Below, piece after piece: positions 8,976 to 16,836 of a stretch of 39,406 nt of DNA (position 1 is the stretch's first letter; every line of letters starts with the position of its first letter). Under the pieces are notes generated by a model. It saw nothing but the letters and a program-made list of their open reading frames with translations. It was not told the origin of the DNA and searched no databases. Position numbers and translations under genes: made by a program. The DNA is taken from positions 1 through 39,406 of the forward strand of contig CABZAD010000010.1 of the NCBI GenBank assembly GCA_902523665.1, read 5' to 3'. The stretch comes from an uncultured Bacteroidota bacterium (GTDB lineage Bacteria > Bacteroidota > Bacteroidia > Flavobacteriales > Flavobacteriaceae).

Positions 8976-9869
8976 CTATTTCCTTGGATGAAAATTCTTA
9001 AGAACTTCTTCCAAGTGATTTGTATCTAAATGGGTGTATATCTCAGTTGTTGTTATGCTTTCATGTCCAAGTATTAGTTGAATCGTCCTAAGATCAGCTC
9101 CATTTTTTAATAAATGAGTTGCAAATGAATGTCTTAATGTATGGGGACTTATTTTTTTATTAAGACCAATTTTTTTATAACTATCGCTTATTATTTTAAA
9201 TATCATAGATCTCGTTAAACCTCGTCCATACCTATTTAAGAAAACAATGTCAGAAAACTTAGAATCTATAATTGAATTCTCTCTTATTTTTAAATATTTT
9301 TTTATTTCATTTGATGCTATTCTTCCAAGTGGGACAAATCTTTCTTTATTACCTTTCCCAATTATTTTAATAATATTTTCTTTAAAAAAAATATTTGACA
9401 GTTTTAAATTTACTAGCTCACTTACTCTTATCCCTGTCCCGTAAAGTACTTCAATCATGGTTCTATTTCTTTGGCCAAAATTCTCCTTAACATTAAATGA
9501 TTTAATCAATTCTTCAATCTCTAATACAGTTAATACCTCTGGAAGTTTGTTTTCTAATTTTGGTGATTCAATATCAGAAATAGGTGATTTTTTTATATAA
9601 CCTTCAAAAATAAGATAATTAAAAAATCCTTTTATAGCGGAGATGCTCCTTGCTTGACTTCTTGACTTCTTATTTGATAAGTTACTATATAAATAATTCT
9701 TTACAGTTTCAGGTCTGCAGTTAAAAGGAGTATCAGAAATTTGATTAATTTTAATAAAATTTTTGAATAAATTAAGATCATATTCATAACTTTTAATGGA
9801 GTTGATGCTCAAACCTCTCTCAAGTTTTAAATAATTTTTAAAATTTTCGAAGCTATTATCCCAATCCAT
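8976..9869 (-). CDS. xerD: Tyrosine recombinase XerD (chromosome dimer resolution)
   Basis: A 297-residue Xer recombinase that would resolve chromosome dimers at dif with XerC and FtsK. The N-terminal SAM-like core-binding domain spans about 1-90. The catalytic domain has the full set: Arg148 (GTGIRVSEL), Lys172, His243 and Arg246 (HTLRHSFATHLL), His269 (LGHES) and the nucleophile Tyr278 (TEIYTH). Length and motifs match XerC/XerD. I choose XerD because of the aroQ neighbour often found beside xerD in flavobacteria, but the XerC/XerD split needs a tree. No integrase-like neighbours or att repeats are seen, so this is not a mobile-element gene. It starts at ATG and is divergent from aroQ with 42 bp between them. 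Confidence 0.9.
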   Translation of the reverse strand: MDWDNSFENFKNYLKLERGLSINSIKSYEYDLNLFKNFIKINQISDTPFNCRPETVKNYLYSNLSNKKSRSQARSISAIKGFFNYLIFEGYIKKSPISDIESPKLENKLPEVLTVLEIEELIKSFNVKENFGQRNRTMIEVLYGTGIRVSELVNLKLSNIFFKENIIKIIGKGNKERFVPLGRIASNEIKKYLKIRENSIIDSKFSDIVFLNRYGRGLTRSMIFKIISDSYKKIGLNKKISPHTLRHSFATHLLKNGADLRTIQLILGHESITTTEIYTHLDTNHLEEVLKNFHPRK

Positions 9870-9911
9870 TTTAATTTTTTAATTTGTCTTTAAGCATTAC
9901 CTTTATAATAT

Positions 9912-10331
9912 ATGAAAATAACAATAATTAATGGCCCTAACCTTAATCTTCTTGGTTCAAGAGAAACTGACATATATGGAAGTCAGAATTTTGAATCTTA
10001 TCTAGATTCACTAAAGTCATTATTCGCAGATATTTATATTGATTATTTTCAGTCAAACATTGAAGGTGAGATAATTAATTTTATTCAAAATTCAAAAAAT
10101 TCCGATGGTATTGTATTAAATGCTGCTGCATACACCCATACATCTGTTGGTATTGCCGATGCTGTAAAATCTATTGATTGTAAAGTTGTTGAGGTTCATA
10201 TTTCAAATACTTTTTCAAGAGAAGAATTTAGGCACAATTCATATCTTTCACCTGTGGTAGATGGTATAATAATAGGATTTGGATTAGATAGCTATAGGCT
10301 TGCTGTTGAAAGTATTCTTAAAGGTGTATAA
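9912..10331 (+). CDS. aroQ: 3-dehydroquinate dehydratase, type II
   Basis: Third step of the shikimate pathway (3-dehydroquinate to 3-dehydroshikimate). The 139-residue type II enzyme shows INGPNLNLLGSRE (6-18), the catalytic Tyr22 in TDIYG, the AAAYTHTS substrate loop and EVHISN with the catalytic His96, then REEFRHNSYLS. Length is normal for the small dodecameric family. The weak promoter-like TTAATTTG at 9879-9886 (one mismatch to TAnnTTTG) could drive it. Its 3' end overlaps the end of convergent lpdA by 14 bp. Confidence 0.95.
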   Translation: MKITIINGPNLNLLGSRETDIYGSQNFESYLDSLKSLFADIYIDYFQSNIEGEIINFIQNSKNSDGIVLNAAAYTHTSVGIADAVKSIDCKVVEVHISNTFSREEFRHNSYLSPVVDGIIIGFGLDSYRLAVESILKGV

Positions 10332-11709
10332 CTTCATCATATGCATCAGCAACAGCTTCCATCAAAGCTTCACTCATTGTTGGGTGGGGGTGAACTGCAT
10401 TTAGTATTTCTTTACCTGTTGTTTCAAGTTTTCTACCAAGAACTGCCTCAGCGATCATGTCGGTTACTCCTGCTCCGATCATATGGCAACCAAGCCACTC
10501 TCCATATTTTTCATCAAAAATTACCTTAACAAAACCATCAGAGTGACCAGAGGCCTGCGCTTTTCCTGAAGCTGTAAATGGAAACTTACCAACTTTTATA
10601 TCGTAACCCATCTCTAATGCTTTTTCTTCTGTTAAACCAACAGATGCTACCTCAGGTGAACAGTAAGTACATCCTGGAATATTATCATAATTAATCGGTT
10701 CCACATCGTGATTAGTAATTTTTTCAACACAAAGTATTCCTTCTGCAGATGCAACATGTGCTAAAGCCTGTCCAGAAGTTATATCGCCAATAGCATAATA
10801 TCCTGGGATATTAGTTTTATAGAATTCATCAACAATAATCTTGTCTTTATCAACAGCAATTCCAACTTCCTCTAAACCGATATTCTCAATGTTACTTTTA
10901 TAGCCAACTGCTGAAAGAACAATATCTGCCTCATGATCAGATATTTGACCATCAGATTTAACTTGAACCTTAACTCCCTTACCTTTTATATCTGATGAAA
11001 TTACCTCGGAGTTGGTTAAAATCTCAATTCCTGATTTTTTAAAAGTTTTATTTAGTTGATTTGATATATCATTATCTTCAATAGGTAAAATTCTATCCAT
11101 ATATTCTATGATTTTTACTTCAGTTCCCATAGAATTATAGAAATAAGCAAACTCAATACCTATTGCTCCAGAGCCAACTATTATCATCTTTTTTGGTTGC
11201 TTTTGAAGAGTCATTGCTTCTCTGTAGCCAATTATCTTTTTACCATCTTGAGGGATAGAATCAATAACTCTTGATCTGCCACCAGTAGCAATTATAATAT
11301 TATCTGCTTCAAAATCCATTTCAGTTCCTTCATTTTCTACAGAGACTAATTTATTTGGTTTAATTTTACCGTATCCGTTTATAACTTCAATTTTATTTTT
11401 TTTCATAAGAAAATTTACACCTTTACTCATACCACTTGCGACATCCCTACTCCTCTTTACCACAGCATCAAAGTCTTTATCAAAATCCTTTATTTTTAGA
11501 CCATATGTATCAGCTTTTTTTATGTATTCAAAAACTTGAGCAGATTTTAACAACGCTTTAGTTGGTATACATCCCCAATTTAAGCAAACTCCACCTAAAC
11601 TTTCCTTCTCAACTATAGCGGTTTTTAATCCTAATTGAGAGGCTCTTATAGCTGTAACATATCCTCCTGGCCCACTACCTAGTACTATTAAGTCAAATTT
11701 CTTACTCAT
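10318..11709 (-). CDS. lpdA: Dihydrolipoyl dehydrogenase (E3)
   Basis: FAD flavoprotein that reoxidises the lipoyl groups of 2-oxoacid dehydrogenase complexes and of the glycine cleavage system. The 463-residue chain has the FAD-binding GSGPGGY (11-17), the redox disulfide Cys42-Cys47 in GGVCLNWGCIPTK, the NAD-binding GSGAIGIEF, the second FAD motif YAIGDI, and the C-terminal HPHPTMSE with the catalytic His. The E1 and E2 subunits are not in the window; gcvT at 30158-31231 is a possible user of the same E3. It follows msrB with an 8 bp overlap of coding sequence, so the two are co-transcribed. The 3' end overlaps aroQ by 14 bp tail to tail. Confidence 0.96.
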   Translation of the reverse strand: MSKKFDLIVLGSGPGGYVTAIRASQLGLKTAIVEKESLGGVCLNWGCIPTKALLKSAQVFEYIKKADTYGLKIKDFDKDFDAVVKRSRDVASGMSKGVNFLMKKNKIEVINGYGKIKPNKLVSVENEGTEMDFEADNIIIATGGRSRVIDSIPQDGKKIIGYREAMTLQKQPKKMIIVGSGAIGIEFAYFYNSMGTEVKIIEYMDRILPIEDNDISNQLNKTFKKSGIEILTNSEVISSDIKGKGVKVQVKSDGQISDHEADIVLSAVGYKSNIENIGLEEVGIAVDKDKIIVDEFYKTNIPGYYAIGDITSGQALAHVASAEGILCVEKITNHDVEPINYDNIPGCTYCSPEVASVGLTEEKALEMGYDIKVGKFPFTASGKAQASGHSDGFVKVIFDEKYGEWLGCHMIGAGVTDMIAEAVLGRKLETTGKEILNAVHPHPTMSEALMEAVADAYDEVIHL

Positions 11710-12193
11710 TTTTGTTATTTATGAAATTAATACTTGCAGAATTTACACAATATCTTTTACCAGTTGAAGTTGGACCATCATCAAATACATGTCCCTGATG
11801 ACCTCCACAGTTAGAGCATAGTATTTCAGTTCGAATCATACCTAAACTTGTATCTTTTTTGTAAGTTATAGCACCAGGTATTGCACTCTCATAACTAGGC
11901 CATCCGCAATTAGACATAAATTTATTATTACTTTTGAATAGCCCTTGCCCACATCCTTTACAAACATATACACCATCCTCAAAGTGCATGTTATATATAC
12001 CGGTATGTGGCCTTTCAGTTCCTTTATTTCTCAGAATATCATATTCTTCAGGAGATAGTTCTTCTCTCCATTCTTTGTCTGTTTTACTCACGTTATATGT
12101 AATTTTAGATTCCTCAGATTTTGTGTTTGTTTGACAATTTAGCATTGAAAAGCCAAAAATCAGAACACCAAATAAGTGTATTTTATTGTACAT
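11702..12193 (-). CDS. msrB: Exported lipoprotein peptide-methionine (R)-S-oxide reductase MsrB
   Basis: Reduces methionine-R-sulfoxide in damaged proteins. Of 163 residues, the first 20 form a lipoprotein signal peptide (hydrophobic LFGVLIFGF, then SMLNC with lipidation site Cys20), so the enzyme should sit on a membrane outside the cytoplasm. The SelR/MsrB domain follows from about residue 38, with the structural zinc site Cys78/Cys81 (CKGC) and Cys126/Cys129 (CSNC), NCGWPSYESAI, GHVFDDGPTSTGKRYCVNS and the catalytic Cys149. Its coding region overlaps lpdA by 8 bp. Its electron donor outside the cytoplasm is not apparent here. Confidence 0.94.
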   Translation of the reverse strand: MYNKIHLFGVLIFGFSMLNCQTNTKSEESKITYNVSKTDKEWREELSPEEYDILRNKGTERPHTGIYNMHFEDGVYVCKGCGQGLFKSNNKFMSNCGWPSYESAIPGAITYKKDTSLGMIRTEILCSNCGGHQGHVFDDGPTSTGKRYCVNSASINFINNKNE

Positions 12194-12200
12194 CTATTTT

Positions 12201-12233
12201 TTTGACAAATATATATATCTTTTGATTTATTTG
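12201..12233 (+). promoter_or_regulatory. Candidate promoter of the MFS transporter gene
   Basis: TTTG at 12201-12204, then 21 bases, then TTTATTTG at 12226-12233 (one mismatch to TAnnTTTG). The ATG is 25 bases beyond the box. It overlaps the oppositely directed msrB promoter. Confidence 0.35.
12206..12213 (-). promoter_or_regulatory. Predicted -7 box of msrB-lpdA
   Basis: Read on the minus strand, TATATTTG matches TAnnTTTG exactly and ends 12 bases before the msrB ATG. No good -33 TTTG is seen. The predicted leader is under ten bases. Confidence 0.45.
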
Positions 12234-12258
12234 CTTAATTTGTTAATCATTTAAATTT

Positions 12259-13581
12259 ATGCTTAATAAAAAAACTGTTCTTCCAAGAGGGAGTAAAAAG
12301 CTAATTCGAGCATGGACATTTTATGATTGGGCAAACTCAGTTTATTCCTTAGTAATATCATCAGCAATATTCCCAATATATTATTCTACCTATGTTTTTT
12401 CTGATGTAAACTCAATATTAATATTCAACATAGATATTAATAAAGATACTTTAATAAGTCTTCTATCAGGTATATGTTTTTTAATTATAGCTTTTCTTTC
12501 ACCAATGTTAAGTGGAATAGCTGACTATATTGGGAATAAAAAAATATTTATGAAGTTTTTTGTTTACATGGGTTCATTTTCTTGTATAAATTTATATTGG
12601 TTTGAGTTAGAAAACATAGAGATTAGTCTATTACTATATTTTTTCTCATTACTTGGATTTTGGGGAAGTTTGGTTTATTACAATTCATATTTAAATGATA
12701 TTACCTTTCCAAAGCAAGCAAATTCTGTGAGTGCTAAAGGTTACACAATGGGATATATTGGAAGCGTTATTTTACTTCTAATAAATTTAATTATGATTTA
12801 TTTTTTTGAGGATCTAGGCTTCGATTCTGACAAAAGTGCCATGAAATTATCATTTGCTTTAACAGGTTTATGGTGGCTTGGTTTTAGCCAATACTCATTT
12901 TATTATTTACCAAAGGGTAATAACCAGATTAATGTTCCTAAGAATATTATTTGGAATGGATTTAAAGAATTAAAAGGTGTTTATAAGATAATCCGGTCAA
13001 GCAAGAGGTTTACAAGGTTTTTAATGGCATTTTTTATTTTTTCATTTTCCCTACAAACTGTTTTATATATTGCATCTTATTTTGGAGTCAATGAAATTCA
13101 GTGGTCAAGTTCATCCGAACAAACATCAGGTCTTATAATTAGTATCTTATTAATTCAGATTGTAGCAATAGGAGGAGCATATAGTTTTACCAAATTAGCT
13201 CAAAAGTTTGGAAATATTTTGGTTCTAACTATTGCCATATTTTTATGGGGAGCAGTATGTATATATGCATATTTTATATATTCCCCAGATCAATTTTATT
13301 TGATTGCTGGACTTGTAGGATTGTTAATGGGTGGAACTCAAACTGTTGCCAGAGCAACATTCTCCTTATTTATTCCTCAGACTAGTGATACGACCTCTTT
13401 TTTTAGTTTTTATGATGTTACAGAAAAAATAGGTATTTTTTTTGGTCTTTTATTCTATGCTTTCGCAGCTCAAATTACTGGATCTGTTAGATTTTCGGTC
13501 ATAATTTTTATGTTTTTCTTTTTTCTTGGTGCTATTCTTTTAACTAGAGTTCCAAGAATTGACAGAAATAAGTTGGCATAG
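12259..13581 (+). CDS. MFS transporter of the UMF1 (Atg22-like) family
   Basis: An integral membrane protein of 440 residues with about twelve hydrophobic segments. The N-terminal motif RAWTFYDWANSVYSLVISSAIFPIYY (key residues YDWANS) is characteristic of the UMF1/Atg22 branch of the major facilitator superfamily. GLLMGGTQTVARATFS late in the protein is also typical. Yeast Atg22 exports amino acids from the vacuole; bacterial members have no established substrate, so none is given. It starts at ATG and seems to be a single-gene unit, with the lon promoter immediately downstream. Confidence 0.88.
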   Translation: MLNKKTVLPRGSKKLIRAWTFYDWANSVYSLVISSAIFPIYYSTYVFSDVNSILIFNIDINKDTLISLLSGICFLIIAFLSPMLSGIADYIGNKKIFMKFFVYMGSFSCINLYWFELENIEISLLLYFFSLLGFWGSLVYYNSYLNDITFPKQANSVSAKGYTMGYIGSVILLLINLIMIYFFEDLGFDSDKSAMKLSFALTGLWWLGFSQYSFYYLPKGNNQINVPKNIIWNGFKELKGVYKIIRSSKRFTRFLMAFFIFSFSLQTVLYIASYFGVNEIQWSSSSEQTSGLIISILLIQIVAIGGAYSFTKLAQKFGNILVLTIAIFLWGAVCIYAYFIYSPDQFYLIAGLVGLLMGGTQTVARATFSLFIPQTSDTTSFFSFYDVTEKIGIFFGLLFYAFAAQITGSVRFSVIIFMFFFFLGAILLTRVPRIDRNKLA

Positions 13582-13601
13582 CTTTTGTCGTTATTTATAT
13601 G

Positions 13602-13629
13602 TTGTTTGTGTCTGTAATATAAACCTTTG
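13602..13629 (+). promoter_or_regulatory. Candidate promoter of lon
   Basis: TTG at 13602-13604, a 17-base spacer, then AACCTTTG at 13622-13629 (one mismatch to TAnnTTTG). The lon ATG is 43 bases past the box, an unusually long leader for this window. No CIRCE-type inverted repeat was seen. Confidence 0.4.
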
Positions 13630-13672
13630 TAATCATCGTGATATTATGACATAATGACTTAAAAATAATTAA

Positions 13673-16123
13673 ATGAGTTTAATTTTTAATAATATAGACA
13701 AAATGTCATTTGATGATTTAACTGATGAATCTGAATTTATTCCATTAATGACTTCAGAGGATGAGGAGGCTCTTGAAAAAGAAAATCTTCCAGAGGTATT
13801 ACCTATACTTCCATTGACAAATACAGTTCTTTTTCCAGGTGTTGTAATTCCAATCAATGCAGGCAGAGATAAGTCAATAAAGCTTATAAATGATGCTAAC
13901 AAATCAAATAAACTCATTGGTGTAGTCTCTCAGAAAGATATTAAGATTGAAAATCCATCTATCGAAAATATATACGGAGTTGGAACTGTTGCAAAAATCT
14001 TAAGAGTTTTGAAAATGCCCGATGGCAACACTACTGTAATTATTCAGGGGAAGAAAAGATTTAAAATTAAATCTGTTGTCAAAACTGACCCATACATTCA
14101 AGCAACTATCAATTCTTTACCTGATAAAAATCAAAAAAAATCTAATAATAAGTTTACTGCAACAATAGATGCTATTAGAGATATAGCATTAAAAATTATT
14201 AAGGAAAACCCAAACATTCCCTCTGAAGCATCATTTGCAATTAAAAATATTCACAGCTCTGCCTTTCTAATAAATTTTGTATGCTCAAATATGAACATTT
14301 CAGTAAAAGATAAACAAGATTTGCTTTCAAGTTTAAATATTGAAAATAGAGCATTAAAATGTTTAAAATTCCTCAATGTTGAATATGAAAAACTTGCTTT
14401 AAAAAATGACATTCAATCAAAGGTAAGAAATGACTTAGATCAACAACAACGTGAGTATTATCTTCAACAACAAATGAAAACAATACAAGAGGAGCTTGGA
14501 GAAAACTCATATCAAGAGGATATAAAAGAGTTAATCAGTAAATCAAAGAATAAAAATTGGAATCAAGATATTAAAGAACATTTTGAAAAAGAATTAGCAA
14601 AGCTCAAAAGAATGAATTCTCAGGTAGCAGAGTATTCTGTTCAACGAAATTATCTTGATTTAATTGTTGATCTTCCATGGGAAAATTATTCTGAAGATAA
14701 TTTTGATTTAAAAAAGGCTCAAAAAATATTGGATAGAGATCACTTTGGACTTGATGATGTTAAAAAAAGAATTATTGAATATTTAGCTGTATTAAAATTG
14801 AGAAGTGATATGAAATCTCCAATTTTATGTCTTCATGGTCCGCCAGGAGTTGGGAAGACATCTTTAGGTAAATCAATAGCAAAATCTATTAATAGGGAAT
14901 ATGTAAGAGTGTCACTTGGAGGCTTAAGGGATGAAGCTGAGATAAGAGGTCATAGAAAAACTTATATTGGTGCAATGCCTGGTAGAATTATACAAAATAT
15001 CAGAAAATCAGGTACTTCTAATCCAGTCTTTGTGCTTGACGAGGTAGATAAAATTTCAAGTGGATCTCAGGGTGATCCTAGCTCTGCACTTCTTGAGCTT
15101 CTTGATCCTGAGCAGAATAATTCATTTCACGATAATTTTCTTGAAGTAGGATATGATTTATCTAAAGTTATGTTTATTGCTACTGCAAATAATTTGTCCA
15201 CAATGCATCCTGCTCTTTTAGATAGGATGGAATTAATAAATGTATCTGGTTACACATCTGAGGAAAAGGTTTCAATAGCATCAAAATTTCTTGTCAAAAA
15301 ACAATCAATTGAACATGGTTTGAAACCAACTGACTTTAAATTATCAAGAAAGCTACTTAAAGACATAATCAGTGATTATACAAGGGAATCTGGCGTAAGA
15401 AATTTAGAAAAGCAAATCGCAAAATTAATAAGAAATAGAGCAAAGAACATAGTTGCTAATTTAAAGCAAAACAGTTCAAAAGATCAAAACTTCTTAAAAG
15501 ATGTACTTGGTCCAAAAAAGTTTTTTAGAGATAAATATGAGAGTAATAATGTAGCTGGCATTGTTACAGGTCTTGCATGGACATCTGTTGGAGGTGAAAT
15601 TTTATTTATTGAATCCTCAATATCAGAAGGAAAAGGAAATCTTTCTATTACTGGGAACTTAGGAAAAATAATGAAAGAATCTGCAATTATTGCATTAGAA
15701 TTTATAAAGTCAAATCAAAAAGAATTAGGAATAAAAAAAGAAGTTGACTTTTCCAAGTATAACATACATATTCACGTACCAGAGGGAGCAACTCCAAAAG
15801 ATGGACCTAGTGCAGGTATTACAATTCTAACTTCACTAGTTTCACTATTTACTCAGAAGAGAGTCAAAAAAAATATTGCTATGACGGGAGAAATAACTTT
15901 AAGGGGCAAGGTGCTTCCAGTAGGTGGAATAAAAGAAAAGATTCTGGCTGCAAAAAGAGCAAATATCAAAGAAATTATTTTAAGTTCATATAATAAAAAA
16001 GATATAATAGAGATAAATCCTAAATATCTCAAAGGACTCAAATTCATTTATGTTGATTCTATGAAGGATGTTATTTTAAACTCTATTATAAATAGAAAAG
16101 TTATTAATCCTAAGTTAATCTGA
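13673..16123 (+). CDS. lon: ATP-dependent protease Lon
   Basis: A cytosolic AAA+ serine protease degrading misfolded and regulatory proteins. The 816-residue chain has the N-terminal substrate-binding domain (about 40-245, LPILPLTNTVLFPGVVIPI), a coiled coil with QQQREYYLQQQMKTIQEELG, and the ATPase with Walker A GPPGVGKTS and Walker B PVFVLDEVDKI. The C-terminal protease domain carries the Ser-Lys dyad: Ser713 in PKDGPSAG and Lys754 in GGIKEK. Length is normal for bacterial LonA. It starts at ATG behind its own predicted promoter. cmk begins one base after its stop. Confidence 0.97.
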   Translation: MSLIFNNIDKMSFDDLTDESEFIPLMTSEDEEALEKENLPEVLPILPLTNTVLFPGVVIPINAGRDKSIKLINDANKSNKLIGVVSQKDIKIENPSIENIYGVGTVAKILRVLKMPDGNTTVIIQGKKRFKIKSVVKTDPYIQATINSLPDKNQKKSNNKFTATIDAIRDIALKIIKENPNIPSEASFAIKNIHSSAFLINFVCSNMNISVKDKQDLLSSLNIENRALKCLKFLNVEYEKLALKNDIQSKVRNDLDQQQREYYLQQQMKTIQEELGENSYQEDIKELISKSKNKNWNQDIKEHFEKELAKLKRMNSQVAEYSVQRNYLDLIVDLPWENYSEDNFDLKKAQKILDRDHFGLDDVKKRIIEYLAVLKLRSDMKSPILCLHGPPGVGKTSLGKSIAKSINREYVRVSLGGLRDEAEIRGHRKTYIGAMPGRIIQNIRKSGTSNPVFVLDEVDKISSGSQGDPSSALLELLDPEQNNSFHDNFLEVGYDLSKVMFIATANNLSTMHPALLDRMELINVSGYTSEEKVSIASKFLVKKQSIEHGLKPTDFKLSRKLLKDIISDYTRESGVRNLEKQIAKLIRNRAKNIVANLKQNSSKDQNFLKDVLGPKKFFRDKYESNNVAGIVTGLAWTSVGGEILFIESSISEGKGNLSITGNLGKIMKESAIIALEFIKSNQKELGIKKEVDFSKYNIHIHVPEGATPKDGPSAGITILTSLVSLFTQKRVKKNIAMTGEITLRGKVLPVGGIKEKILAAKRANIKEIILSSYNKKDIIEINPKYLKGLKFIYVDSMKDVILNSIINRKVINPKLI

Positions 16124-16124
16124 T

Positions 16125-16793
16125 TTGGATAAAGTAATTATTGCTATAGATGGTCAAGCATCAACAGGTAAAAGTACTCAAGCAAAAAAAATAGCTTTAT
16201 ATCTGGATTATGTTTACAGAGACTCTGGAGCTTATTACAGAGCAATTACACTTTACTTACTGGATAATGATATTAAATTCGATATAAATATATCTGATGA
16301 AATACTTAATGGAATTAATATAAAACAAACTTATAAAAATGGACAATTTAGTATTTACTTAAATGATAATGATGTTACTAATAGGATTAGAGGTTACAGG
16401 GTGTCGTTAAATGTAAGTAATTATGCAAAAAAACCAGAAATTAGAAAGTTTGTTTTTAATCAACTTAGGAAATCGGGTAAATCCAATTCTTTAGTTGTAG
16501 ATGGACGAGATATTGGAACTGTGGTTTTTCCTAATGCTAATTTTAAATTTTTCTTAGTTGCTGAACCCAGAGTTAGAGCTGAGAGAAGACACAAACAAAT
16601 TAATGATAACTCAGTAAAAGTAAATGTTGTAGAGGAGGAGATAAAGCTAAGAGATGAAACTGACTCTAAGAGAGAAATTGCTCCATTAAGGAAAGCTAAG
16701 GATGCATTTAAAATAGATGTATCACATCTTACAATTGATCAAGTCTATAATATAATACTCAAAAAAATTAAATCTGATTATATAAAAAACTAA
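16125..16793 (+). CDS. cmk: Cytidylate kinase
   Basis: Phosphorylates CMP and dCMP to the diphosphates. The 222-residue protein has the P-loop IDGQASTGKST (8-18), YRDSGAYYRAIT for nucleoside monophosphate binding, VVDGRDIGTVVFP and the lid region ERRHKQ...RDETDSKREIAPL. The start is TTG: it lies one base after the lon stop, no other start codon fits before the P-loop, and the family N-terminus MDKVIIAIDG is matched. This close spacing implies translation coupled to lon. rpsA follows but has its own strong promoter signal. cmk upstream of rpsA is a widespread bacterial gene order. Confidence 0.94.
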   Translation: MDKVIIAIDGQASTGKSTQAKKIALYLDYVYRDSGAYYRAITLYLLDNDIKFDINISDEILNGINIKQTYKNGQFSIYLNDNDVTNRIRGYRVSLNVSNYAKKPEIRKFVFNQLRKSGKSNSLVVDGRDIGTVVFPNANFKFFLVAEPRVRAERRHKQINDNSVKVNVVEEEIKLRDETDSKREIAPLRKAKDAFKIDVSHLTIDQVYNIILKKIKSDYIKN

Positions 16794-16800
16794 TCTTATT

Positions 16801-16830
16801 TTGCCAGTAACTTAATTAATTATATTTTTG
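16801..16830 (+). promoter_or_regulatory. Strong predicted promoter of rpsA, abutting the start codon
   Basis: TTTTG ends at 16803, then exactly 19 bases, then TATTTTTG at 16823-16830, a full match to the Bacteroidota TTTG-N19-TAnnTTTG consensus. Only six bases separate the box from the ATG at 16837, so the mRNA should have almost no 5' leader. Confidence 0.7.
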
Positions 16831-16836
16831 CGCTCT

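Noticed and set aside
8976-9869. xerD as an integrase of a mobile element
   Set aside because: Length and motifs are those of housekeeping Xer recombinases, the neighbours are core genes and no flanking repeats were seen.
16828-16836. TTG start for rpsA giving three extra residues (MRS before MSEEN)
   Set aside because: The TTG is part of the TATTTTTG promoter box; the ATG nine bases downstream is a better start.
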